DNA from: Pseudomonadales bacterium
GTDB lineage: Bacteria; Pseudomonadota; Gammaproteobacteria; Pseudomonadales; Pseudohongiellaceae
Assembly: GCA_023257855.1 (NCBI GenBank)
Contig: JALRBG010000239.1
Coordinates: forward strand, 1 to 43,805
Reading direction: 5' to 3'
Length of the DNA stretch: 43,805 nucleotides
The notes under the pieces were generated by a model. That model did not search any database. It had not been told where the DNA came from and saw nothing but the letters and a program-made list of their open reading frames with translations. This document shows positions 30,393 to 39,409 of this stretch, one piece after another. Each line of letters begins with the position of its first letter. The stretch's first letter is position 1. Made by a program: the position numbers and the translations under genes.

Positions 30393-30935
30393 ATGTACCG
30401 GGTGCTGGGCTTTCTTGTTTTATTCTGGAGCGGCGTGTTGCTCGCTGACCAGGAAGACCCGCAACTGGAAGACCTGTTCGCGGAGCTGAAGCAGGAGACC
30501 GACGTCTTTCGTGCCAACAGCATCGCGAACCGTATCTGGGATATCTGGGTGCGCCACGAGGATCCCCAGGCCGCAGGGCTGATGCAACGCGGCATTTCCC
30601 AGATGAATGCCAACGACCTGTACTCCGCCCGGGAGACCTATACCCGCCTCATTGCGATGAAGCCGGATTTTGCCGAAGCCTGGAACAAGCGCGCCACCAT
30701 CTACTGGATGCTGGGCGATTACGACGCGTCCCTGAAGGATATCGAGGAAGTGCTAAAACTCGAACCCTGGCATTTCGGTGCCTTGTCAGGCAGGGGGCTG
30801 GTCTACATGGATCGGGGCGATTACTTCCTGGCCCGCGGCGCCTTTCTCACACTGCTCGAAGTCTATCCGGCCATGCCTGGCGTGAAAGACACCATTATGC
30901 AGCTTGAGCAGGTGCTCAGGGATGGCGCTGTATAA
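30393..30935 (+). CDS. secreted TPR protein
   Basis: Signal peptide MYRVLGFLVLFWSGVLLAD; TPR-like helices ARETYTRLIAMKPDFAEAWNKRATIYWMLGDYDASLKDIEEVLKLEP. Confidence 0.78.
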   Translation: MYRVLGFLVLFWSGVLLADQEDPQLEDLFAELKQETDVFRANSIANRIWDIWVRHEDPQAAGLMQRGISQMNANDLYSARETYTRLIAMKPDFAEAWNKRATIYWMLGDYDASLKDIEEVLKLEPWHFGALSGRGLVYMDRGDYFLARGAFLTLLEVYPAMPGVKDTIMQLEQVLRDGAV

Positions 30936-30971
30936 AAGTGACAATGTCTTCTTGTGCTTCCAGCGCACAAT

Positions 30972-30999
30972 AAAAAACCCGGCAGTTGCCGGGTTTTTT
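30972..30999. terminator. bidirectional Rho-independent terminator between convergent genes
   Basis: AAAAAACCCGGCAGTTGCCGGGTTTTTT. Confidence 0.92.
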
Positions 31000-31015
31000 A
31001 TTGAGCTGTTGTGCC

Positions 31016-32314
31016 TTACATGGGGGGCGTTGCTTCTTCCTTGCCCGCATGCATTGCAACCTTGCGTGGTGCGGTTTCCACCATGAAGAGTGCCACGATG
31101 AATCCCAGTACCAGGCCGCAGGCAGCGAAGTAGATCGCTGACCGCAAACCGTATTCGGTGGCCAGGCCGCCGGCAATGATGGGGCTGATGCCGCCACCGA
31201 TGAATTCACCGGCGAAGATCACGAAGCCCGCCATGGATGCCAGCATGCCCGGAGGCGCCGCTTCTGCAGCAACCGGGCCGGCCAGGATGGCCAGTGCGGC
31301 AAAGTTGAACAGGGATGAGAAGAACAGCAGGATCCACAGGACCGTGGTGCTTTCCGGGCCGGTCTGCGAGAAGGTGTACAGGAACACCGCCGCCAGGATA
31401 TACGAGGCCAGGGTGGTAATCTTGCGACCGAGGATGTCAGACAGCGCCGGCATCGCGAACTGGCCGATACAGCCACCGACACCGACAGCGGAGAAGACGT
31501 TTGCTGCGGTCAGCGGATCCAGCCCCAGGCCACCGGCGACTTCAGGTGCGGTCAGGTAGGCAAAGAGCAAGGCTGCGATCACGAAGATGCCGCCCATGGC
31601 GCAGATGAGGGTCAGCGGCGCCACCTTGGCATTGCGATGGCCGAACATGCCGAACACCGCACTGAATCCCAGCGATTCGTTGGCGCCACCCTTGCCGGCT
31701 TCGGCGGCCTGCTTGAGCGGCTCACGGATGACGAACCACATGATGACGGCAATCACGATACCCGGAGCGCCCACCAGCATGAACACCACCGGCCAGTTGT
31801 AGCTTTCCAGGAGGTTGGCCGCAATGATCGGGGCCAGCGCCAGGCCAAACAGTGAGATCATGCACTGGAAGATACCGTTGTTAAGACCCCGTCGAGAGGG
31901 TTTCGATGCTTCCACCGCTACCGCGACACCGGTCGAGGCGACAGGGCCTTCGGCAAGACCCATGATCACGCGCACGATGACCAGCATCATGACGGAAGTG
32001 GCCAGGCCGCTGAAGGCGGACATCAGCGAGAAGATGATGATGGCGGGCACCAGGACGGCGCGGCGTCCGAGTTTGTCTGCCATGAAACCCATGATGAAGG
32101 CGGAAACACCCCAGGCCATGCCGAGATAACCTGCGAGCTGGCCGCCCTGTTCGGGTGTCAGGCCCAGGTCCATGCCCATGGTGGAGTTGGGTGACTGCAG
32201 GATCACGGGAAGAATGAAGCGGTCCAGACCGACCAGGCCGAAGGTCAGGCTGAGCAGCAGGATGATTTTCCACTCGTAACTGGTATCCCAGTTGCCGTTG
32301 CTGTTTTGCGACAT
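31016..32314 (-). CDS. MFS transporter
   Basis: 12-TM-like hydrophobic pattern; MGFMADKLGRRAVLVPAIIIFSLMSAFSG; MALSDILGRKITT-like loop. Confidence 0.88.
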   Translation of the reverse strand: MSQNSNGNWDTSYEWKIILLLSLTFGLVGLDRFILPVILQSPNSTMGMDLGLTPEQGGQLAGYLGMAWGVSAFIMGFMADKLGRRAVLVPAIIIFSLMSAFSGLATSVMMLVIVRVIMGLAEGPVASTGVAVAVEASKPSRRGLNNGIFQCMISLFGLALAPIIAANLLESYNWPVVFMLVGAPGIVIAVIMWFVIREPLKQAAEAGKGGANESLGFSAVFGMFGHRNAKVAPLTLICAMGGIFVIAALLFAYLTAPEVAGGLGLDPLTAANVFSAVGVGGCIGQFAMPALSDILGRKITTLASYILAAVFLYTFSQTGPESTTVLWILLFFSSLFNFAALAILAGPVAAEAAPPGMLASMAGFVIFAGEFIGGGISPIIAGGLATEYGLRSAIYFAACGLVLGFIVALFMVETAPRKVAMHAGKEEATPPM

Positions 32315-32604
32315 AGAGGAGCCCCCTGTTGGAATTATTATTGGTAGTGGTAGTGTGGATTTTAGTTATTATTTTCCAGGCTGTTACCCGGACTTTTCAC
32401 TGCTGAGTAAATCATATCTCGGCATGAAAAACACTGATTTATTTGGCCTGGGGACGGGCAAATCACCGGGTCCTGGGTACGTATTTACATCGCCGCCCCG
32501 GCCTTTACTCCTTGATCAATCTGGTTAATTTTTTTAGGCTTGCGCACTTGTAAAGCCAGGGTACAAGAAGGCTGTCGAACAGCTCACGCCCGGCTTTTGT
32601 AATT

Positions 32605-34938
32605 TTGCTTGCCAACGTACCTGTCCGAGGAAACCACGTGGGAAACCTGACGCCGCTCGCCTTCTCCGGCCGCCTGTGCAGTACCAGAGCGGGAATAGCC
32701 GTGCTTTTATGCCTTGTTTCGGCTCTTCTGGCGGCCCAGACCACGGAGCAGACGCGGGGCAATTTCGATACAGGTACCGGCAAGTTGTGCCTGCCCGTTG
32801 AATTGAGTGAAACCGGCCAGCAATACGATGTCTGCCTGCGGCTGCAACAGTCCCAGGATATCGTTTTTCGCGTCTCGAGCGCGGTCAAGCGCACCGAGCC
32901 GCTCGTTAATCCGCCCGCTTACAGCCAGCAGACTGGCCTGCATATTCCCGTAGTGCGTTTCAGCAACGGCAAGGTATTTGCGGATGTGACGCTGGTTGCC
33001 TCGCTGGACAGCAGCACCGGCGATGTGGTTTTCCGGGTCACCGGTGGTGAGGCGGCCAAAGTGGACAAGAAGCACAGCATCGCCCGGATCTGGAGCGAGG
33101 AGTTGCTGGGTGGCATCCGCAATGACCTGGCCAGGCCCACGGTGCATTCGCGCAATCTCTTTCATACGTCCGCGGTGATGTACGACGGCTGGGCGGTATT
33201 CGATGGTGTGGCGGACACCTATATCCTGGGCAAGACCCTTAACGGGTTCACCTGTCCATACGAGGGCATGCCATCACCTGCAGATGTTGCGGAAGCGCGC
33301 CGCCAGGTCATCACATTCGCTGCCTACCGCCTGCTCAGCCACCGGTTTGCCAAGGCACCCGGGGCCGCGAAGGTGACCAAGAATTTCAGCCACACCATGG
33401 CGGCGCTGGGTTATGACAAAAACTTCACATCGACGGATTACAGTGGGGGTAATGCGGCGGCGCTTGGCAACCATCTTGCCCAGTGCATGATCGACTACGG
33501 CCTGCAGGACGGTGCAAATGAAGCCAATGGCTACGCCCCCCTTCATTACCAGTCGGTCAATGAGCCCATGGCCCCGGCCGAAAAGGGTAATCCCAACCTC
33601 ACCGAACCCAATAACTGGCAACCCCTGTCCTTTGAGGTATTCAGGGACCAGAGCGGTAATATCTTCCTGGGTGACACGCCGCCTTTTGTGGGTCCTGAAT
33701 GGGGCAGGGTCGAGCCGTTTTCACTGACCGTGGATGACCTGACCATTCATCAGCGTGACGGTGCACAGTGGTACGTGTACCACGACCCGGGCAAGCCTCC
33801 TTATATAGAAGACGTGATTCTTGGTCTGCCCAGGGGCGAGTACTATAAGTGGGGTTTCGAACTGGTTGCCCAGTGGTCCGCCCAGCTGGATCCGGATGAT
33901 GGGGTACTGTGGGATATCTCGCCTGCAAGTATCGGCAACATCCAGGAATACCCGACCAAGCTTTCCCAGTACACGAATTTCTACAAAGTGGAGGAGGGCG
34001 GTGATCCTTCTCCGGGTTATGAGGTTAATCCGGTCACAGGAGTGCCCTACGCACCGCAAATTGTTCCACGGGGAGACTATGCGCGCGTACTCGCTGAATT
34101 CTGGGCGGATGGCCCCGACTCCGAAACGCCCCCGGGACACTGGTTCACCATCCTCAATTATGTTTCCGACCACCCCCTGCTGGAAAAACGCTTCAAGGGT
34201 GAGGGGGCTTTACTTGATGACCTGGAATGGGATGTGAAGGCCTATTTCACCCTGGGCGGGGCCATGCATGACACGGCGGTCACAGCCTGGGGCATCAAGG
34301 GCTGGTATGACTATATCAGGCCGGTTTCCGCTATCCGCTACATGGCCGGCCTGGGCCAAAGCACTAATCCGAATGCCATGAGTTATGACCCGGACGGCAT
34401 CCAGCTCAAGCCGGGCTTCATCGAACTGGTACAGTCCGGTGATCCGCTGGCAGGTGCAATCGATGAAAATGTCGGCAAGATCAAGCTCTTTGCCTGGCGC
34501 GGCCCGGATTATGTCCCCGATCCGGAGGTTGACTATGCGGGGGTTGGCTGGATCCTGGCCGAGGACTGGTGGCCCTACCAGCGTCCGTCTTTCGTGACTC
34601 CGCCTTTTGCAGGCTATGTTTCCGGGCATAGCACGTTTTCCCGCAGTGCGGCGCATGTCATGACCCTGCTGACGGGCTCGCCGTACTTCCCCGGGGGGCT
34701 GGGGGAGTTCCATGCACCCAAGAACGAGTTCCTGGTTTTCGAAGAGGGCCCCAGTGTCGACGTGATCCTGCAGTGGGCCACCTACCAGGATGCCTCCGAC
34801 CAGACCAGCCTTTCCCGTATCTGGGGGGGAATTCACCCGCCGGCTGACGACATCCCGGGACGGCTGATCGGCGACGTCATCGGGCCCGAAGCGTTCGACA
34901 AGGCCGAATCCTATTTCTCAGGCACGGCCGGAGAGTAA
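32605..34938 (+). CDS. vanadium-dependent haloperoxidase-like protein (PAP2 superfamily)
   Basis: KGWYDYIRP (KX6RP), VSGHSTFSRSAAHVM (SGH), SRIWGGIHPPAD (SRX5HX3D). Start codon uncertain. Confidence 0.82.
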   Translation: MLANVPVRGNHVGNLTPLAFSGRLCSTRAGIAVLLCLVSALLAAQTTEQTRGNFDTGTGKLCLPVELSETGQQYDVCLRLQQSQDIVFRVSSAVKRTEPLVNPPAYSQQTGLHIPVVRFSNGKVFADVTLVASLDSSTGDVVFRVTGGEAAKVDKKHSIARIWSEELLGGIRNDLARPTVHSRNLFHTSAVMYDGWAVFDGVADTYILGKTLNGFTCPYEGMPSPADVAEARRQVITFAAYRLLSHRFAKAPGAAKVTKNFSHTMAALGYDKNFTSTDYSGGNAAALGNHLAQCMIDYGLQDGANEANGYAPLHYQSVNEPMAPAEKGNPNLTEPNNWQPLSFEVFRDQSGNIFLGDTPPFVGPEWGRVEPFSLTVDDLTIHQRDGAQWYVYHDPGKPPYIEDVILGLPRGEYYKWGFELVAQWSAQLDPDDGVLWDISPASIGNIQEYPTKLSQYTNFYKVEEGGDPSPGYEVNPVTGVPYAPQIVPRGDYARVLAEFWADGPDSETPPGHWFTILNYVSDHPLLEKRFKGEGALLDDLEWDVKAYFTLGGAMHDTAVTAWGIKGWYDYIRPVSAIRYMAGLGQSTNPNAMSYDPDGIQLKPGFIELVQSGDPLAGAIDENVGKIKLFAWRGPDYVPDPEVDYAGVGWILAEDWWPYQRPSFVTPPFAGYVSGHSTFSRSAAHVMTLLTGSPYFPGGLGEFHAPKNEFLVFEEGPSVDVILQWATYQDASDQTSLSRIWGGIHPPADDIPGRLIGDVIGPEAFDKAESYFSGTAGE

Positions 34939-35325
34939 CAGATAGGCCGGTTGCTGGCAGACTGCGGCTGAATCGTCGCATTTTGCTTGCCTGCGAGGGC
35001 ATGCCTAGTACCCCGGCAGGGCCCTGTCCCGGCAGTTTACGCACCCGTCCATTCTGCACAGACTACTTTAATTAAGCTTATTAAATAACTGAATAATAAA
35101 ATAAAATTCGATTTTCGCGGGCGCGTACTACAGTCCAATTTTTCACCCGGAAAAGTGAATTGATTCACAAATATGATATAAACTTGTGTCTTGGTTCACA
35201 ATTTGCGGATAAGCCAATCATATTCAATATGTTAGGCAAATAACATAGGCTTAAGGCTTATTACCGGAGTTCAGGGTTCAGGGCCTGAACAGACCCCATT
35301 GACGCGGGGAATTGCAGTTCGAAAA

Positions 35326-36093
35326 TTACCGGATATCGAGTTCCAGCAGTACGGGGCAGTGATCTGAGCCAGTCACCTGGTCGAAAATTTCCGCCAGCCG
35401 GATGCTGTCTGCCAGTTTGGAGGACGCCAGGAAGTAGTCGATTCTCCAGCCGATATTCTTGCCGCGGGCGCCCGACCTGAAGCTCCACCAGCTGTACTTG
35501 ATGGTATCAGGGTGCAGGTGCCTGTAAGTATCGATGAACCGGTCATCGAGCAGCCGGTCCATGCCGTCGATTTCCTGCTGGGTGTAGCCGGCAGTCTTGT
35601 TGTAATTGGACTTGGGGCGCGCCAGGTCGATTTCCCGGTGTGCCACGTTTAGGTCTCCGCAAACCACCACGGGTTTATACTTTTCCAGGCTTACCAGGTA
35701 CGCGAGGAAATCCCGGTCCCAGACCTGGCGGTAGTCGAGCCGCTTGAGCCCGTTGCCTGAATTCGGTGTGTAGACGGTCACCAGGTTAAATGCCGGGTAC
35801 TCCGCACAGATGACCCGGCCTTCCTGGTCATGCTCGCTGATCCCCATGTCGCAGGTGACCTGGAGCGGTGCCTGGCGCGAGAGTATCGTGGTGCCGGAAT
35901 AGCCTTTCTTGACGGCGGAATTGGGGAACACATGAAAGCCATCCAGGCCTTCCAGTGCGGTGACGACCTGGTCATCCTGGGCCTTCGTTTCCTGGAGGCA
36001 GATGATATCGCAGTCCAGGTCAGAGACGGCTTCGACAAAGCCTTTGCCGACAGCAGCACGTATACCGTTAACGTTCCATGAAAGAAGGCGCAT
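35326..36093 (-). CDS. xthA: exodeoxyribonuclease III
   Basis: MRLLSWNVNGIRAAVGKGF, CLQETKAQDDQV, VCGDLNVAHREIDL, GWRIDYFLAS, GSDHCPVLLEL. Confidence 0.93.
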   Translation of the reverse strand: MRLLSWNVNGIRAAVGKGFVEAVSDLDCDIICLQETKAQDDQVVTALEGLDGFHVFPNSAVKKGYSGTTILSRQAPLQVTCDMGISEHDQEGRVICAEYPAFNLVTVYTPNSGNGLKRLDYRQVWDRDFLAYLVSLEKYKPVVVCGDLNVAHREIDLARPKSNYNKTAGYTQQEIDGMDRLLDDRFIDTYRHLHPDTIKYSWWSFRSGARGKNIGWRIDYFLASSKLADSIRLAEIFDQVTGSDHCPVLLELDIR

Positions 36094-36107
36094 GCGCTGT
36101 CTCTTGC

Positions 36108-37046
36108 TCAGTTGAACATGTTGTGCGAATGCTGCACGAAAAAGCTGTTGCGATCGATGGTGTCCAGGACGACCTCGCGGGTGCCGTCGCCATCCTTCAG
36201 TGTCAGCGGGATGCGGGTGCCGGCAGGGCCGAAATGCCACAGCGTCCTGAAAAATCCCGCCATGGAAGATACCGGCTGGGAATCCACCGAAAGGATGACG
36301 TCACCGGTACGCATGCCCGCGCGTGCCGCCGGGGCGCCCAGGTAAAGACCGACAACGCAAAGCTCTGATTCATGTTCCTCGATGAGCGTGCCGAGCCAGG
36401 GGCGCAGCTTGCCGGGTTTTTGCCCGTGGGCAGTCATGTAGTCCAGATAGGGCATGACCAGGTCCGTGGGAATGAACAGGTTGCCGGGTACGATGTCGCC
36501 GGTGGGGCCTTTCAGGCCGAGCGCCAGGGAGCCTATGCCTACCAGTTTGCCCTGCTTGTTCAGCAGGCCGGCACCGGACCAGTGTTCGCATAGGGGAACC
36601 GTATAGAAAGCTTCCTCGAGCAGATACTCCCAGCGGCCGGCATATTCCTCCTTGGCGAAGATCGCGGCATCCATGGCCTTGGTGTTCTCGCTGGTCACAA
36701 TTTCGACGCGATCCCCGATATTGGCTGTGGATGCCCCGTCAGTATCCAGGTACGCCTTGCCGAGACTGGTCGTGGGTCGAATCAGGGCAATACCCGAATC
36801 ATAATCCTGCGCGAGCACGATGCCTTCGGCCGTCTGGCCGCGGCGGTTGGTAATCCAGACCTCTTTTGCTTCCATGATCGAGTAACCAACCGTCAGCATC
36901 AGGCCGTCCGGACTGATCTGGATGGCGTGGCTCTGGCGCTCCGTGCCGAGGAAATCTGCTGTCATGGCGGTCTCGGGAATCAGGCTGTGAACAGACATCA
37001 CCGCTTCGTTGCGGGGCAGTTCAAAGGGAAGAATGGTTGCAGACAT
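36108..37046 (-). CDS. trypsin-like/PDZ protein resembling HtrA/DegP, probably catalytically inactive
   Basis: DYDSGIALIRP and HWSGAGLLNKQGKLVGIGSL align with protease Asp and Ser regions; PDZ-like GAPAARAGMRTGDVILSVDSQPVSSMAGFFRTL. Confidence 0.72.
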   Translation of the reverse strand: MSATILPFELPRNEAVMSVHSLIPETAMTADFLGTERQSHAIQISPDGLMLTVGYSIMEAKEVWITNRRGQTAEGIVLAQDYDSGIALIRPTTSLGKAYLDTDGASTANIGDRVEIVTSENTKAMDAAIFAKEEYAGRWEYLLEEAFYTVPLCEHWSGAGLLNKQGKLVGIGSLALGLKGPTGDIVPGNLFIPTDLVMPYLDYMTAHGQKPGKLRPWLGTLIEEHESELCVVGLYLGAPAARAGMRTGDVILSVDSQPVSSMAGFFRTLWHFGPAGTRIPLTLKDGDGTREVVLDTIDRNSFFVQHSHNMFN

Positions 37047-37163
37047 GCGCAGAAAATCTATAAAACATCTGTCCTTGGATATTAATCAATATCGCCGGAA
37101 AAATCAGGTTTGCAATTAAAAAAACGCAGGGTCAGTCAGGTATGGAAACAAGGAATGGAAATA

Positions 37164-37249
37164 TGGCGCTCCGGGCAGGATTCGTACCTGCGACCTGCCC
37201 CTTAGGAGGGGGCCGCGCTATAACCGCTCATTGGCTGAAACACCGGAGA
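37164..37249 (-). tRNA. degenerate tRNA-Arg(CCT)-like sequence; putative attachment-site remnant
   Basis: Minus strand: GGCCCCCTCCTAAGGGGCAGGTCGCAGGTACGAATCCTGCCCGGAGCGCCA has anticodon arm GCCCC-CTCCTAA-GGGGC, T arm GCAGG-TACGAAT-CCTGC, acceptor CCGGAGC and CCA. The 5' part lacks a proper D arm. Confidence 0.7.
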
Positions 37250-37653
37250 ATGTCTGGCCTGCAGACGTTTTTCAACCAATTTTATCGCTAGCGAATTATG
37301 TGCTTTCGCTATCGTAAAAAAAATGGTCCAGAAAACACGCCACTAACTGCCTAAAGCCAAGATATTTCGGACGTTTTCCTCAATTATATATCCAAGAAAA
37401 GAGTAACATTGGATATGGTATCTGACAAGCTTGTAGACATTTTTGTATACGCTAAAAGCAAAAGAAAACAGAAGAGAATTAGGCAGATATTTAGCAGTTT
37501 ACAAAACCAAAATAGACAATTTAGGTCATATCGTTATGTCGAGTTAGAGTTTGAAAGTAATTAAAAAACGCTTTGTAAGAAATTGTTAAGAATAAGGCTT
37601 TAAAGTGCCAACAAAAATTGGGAATAGCTACATTCATTACCAAGGACTTTTCT

Positions 37654-38400
37654 ATGTTAATTCGCAACATTCTGCTCGCAGCGTTGTTTCTAGCATCGCC
37701 GCTGGCTTTTTCTCAAAGCTACAGTACAACTAACGATATTTCATATTTGAAGGCTCATCTGGATACCAATAGGCAGGTGTATTATCCCGGAGATAGTCTG
37801 GACATCCGTATCACGTTTGAAAAAAATATATCTATACTGGAAGAGCAAAAGGCAGATATTTTCTTAGCACTGATACTGCCAAATGGAAATCAGCGATTTA
37901 TTCCATTGAAAAATTACGTCACAAATTCATCCAGACGGGTAGGCTATATAGAACAAATTGATACAAACGATCTTCCGGATGGCGTATATCAATTAGGTGT
38001 CATAGCAACAATCCCCGGAGGTAGTCCAAATATATTAGGTGACTGGTATAACGGTTTGCCTGCACTGATGGATAGAAAGGCGGTCATCGTCACTTCGGCA
38101 AGAGTGAATGAAGATAATAACGAAGATGGCTTTTTGGATGGCGACTATGATGGCGATGGTTTTCTTGGCGATGATGAAGATTTGGAATTAGCTTATTTCC
38201 ATGAAAAACACACAAAGTATAAATCCTCAGAATATCGTCAATGGGAAGATGATGACTGGGACGATGACGATGATGACGATTGGGTGGATGCTGACAATCG
38301 TATAGATTGGGATGATGACGACGATTATCTTGACGATCATCACCAAAGACATAATGACTTAGATGACCATGATAGTGACAAAGATTCAGATGACGATTAA
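37654..38400 (+). CDS. secreted EF-hand/poly-Asp protein of unknown function
   Basis: Signal peptide MLIRNILLAALFLASPLAFSQ; DYDGDGFLGDDE matches an EF-hand loop; C-terminus DDDWDDDDDDDWVDADNRIDWDDDDDYLDDHH...DDD. Confidence 0.8.
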   Translation: MLIRNILLAALFLASPLAFSQSYSTTNDISYLKAHLDTNRQVYYPGDSLDIRITFEKNISILEEQKADIFLALILPNGNQRFIPLKNYVTNSSRRVGYIEQIDTNDLPDGVYQLGVIATIPGGSPNILGDWYNGLPALMDRKAVIVTSARVNEDNNEDGFLDGDYDGDGFLGDDEDLELAYFHEKHTKYKSSEYRQWEDDDWDDDDDDDWVDADNRIDWDDDDDYLDDHHQRHNDLDDHDSDKDSDDD

Positions 38401-38440
38401 ATATAATTGCTAATTATTTAGTCAACATCAGTACCCATGT

Positions 38441-38478
38441 AGCCCGCGTATCTGCCTTTAGAAGATATGCGGGCTTTT
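38441..38478 (+). terminator. Rho-independent terminator
   Basis: AGCCCGCGTATCT-GCCTTTAG-AAGATATGCGGGCTTTT after the stop at 38400. Confidence 0.8.
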
Positions 38479-38542
38479 AAATTATTTATATGTGGAAAAA
38501 ATCTTAATCAGAGTATTAACTAATAAATCATCATTTATTGCT

Positions 38543-38689
38543 TTATGGTTTGTTTATTTCTCCTTTTTCCCCAACAACTTGGGATGGATCATTACTTGCA
38601 TTTAGAAATTCTTTTGCTGTCAGAAATAGGCCAATAACCATTAGTGAAAATACTACGATAGCTATATAAGCGATAAAGGAGGCACTCAT
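38543..38689 (-). CDS. 48-aa single-TM protein (below the ORF track cutoff)
   Basis: MSASFIAYIAIVVFSLMVIGLFLTAKEFLNASNDPSQVVGEKGEINKP; start overlaps the upstream stop (ATGA). Confidence 0.65.
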   Translation of the reverse strand: MSASFIAYIAIVVFSLMVIGLFLTAKEFLNASNDPSQVVGEKGEINKP

Positions 38690-38865
38690 TTTTTATCTCC
38701 CATAATAGACATTAGCTTGAAATAAATACCAAAACAAAGAATTGAAGGTACCCAAAGCGCTGTAAACAGCCCTTCATCTTGCTGGCCAAAGAACCATAAA
38801 TAAGCAGAGGTTACAAAAGAGATCGCTACTGCAAGAAGAATAAAAACATCAGATTTTTTAAACAT
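38686..38865 (-). CDS. 59-aa membrane protein (below the ORF track cutoff)
   Basis: MFKKSDVFILLAVAISFVTSAYLWFFGQQDEGLFTALWVPSILCFGIYFKLMSIMGDKK; preceded by GGGAGAAAATTT. Confidence 0.68.
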   Translation of the reverse strand: MFKKSDVFILLAVAISFVTSAYLWFFGQQDEGLFTALWVPSILCFGIYFKLMSIMGDKK

Positions 38866-38876
38866 AAATTTTCTCC

Positions 38877-39065
38877 CTAAAAGTCATGATACCCAATGGC
38901 AGCGATAAGACATCCGGACACTGCTACTGCGGCAATAGTACGGATACCTGAGTGTCCTAATAATGAATATTGTTCAATTTCACTTATACCTAACAGAACA
39001 GCTAATAGCATGAAAAAAGAAATGCATATAAGTGCTAACCCTATGAATTTTAAGCAATTAATCAT
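38877..39065 (-). CDS. 62-aa two-TM membrane protein
   Basis: MINCLKFIGLALICISFFMLLAVLLGISEIEQYSLLGHSGIRTIAAVAVSGCLIAAIGYHDF; ends 11 nt before the next start. Confidence 0.6.
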   Translation of the reverse strand: MINCLKFIGLALICISFFMLLAVLLGISEIEQYSLLGHSGIRTIAAVAVSGCLIAAIGYHDF

Positions 39066-39409
39066 ACTTCTGTAGGTATATCCGTCGGGATTAATTAAAT
39101 AAGAGTGTGTAACAGCTTATTCTTACGAATGTGTTAAACATTCGGATCAGCAAACATAAACCCGATCACATAACCAAGAGTGAACATTTTGAATGGGTTG
39201 GCTATTATTCAAAATAATAGCTAATGAATGGATCAACACTGTTTACTACTAAGCTAAAAAACAACAGCGTCTATATAGAAATCATCATAGCAAAGCAGAA
39301 ATTAGATTGTGCCTCTCAATCTGATTAATAGATGAGAGGCACTATCTACCACAAAATTTTTAACTCTATCTCATAGCGGGCAATTTCGTATGATCTTAGA
39401 GGGCCTTCG

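Noticed and set aside
38248-38397. GAT/GAC-rich tract considered as a DNA repeat or CRISPR-like array
   Set aside because: It is a protein-coding Asp-rich tail with no regular unit or spacers. No CRISPR array was seen in the window.
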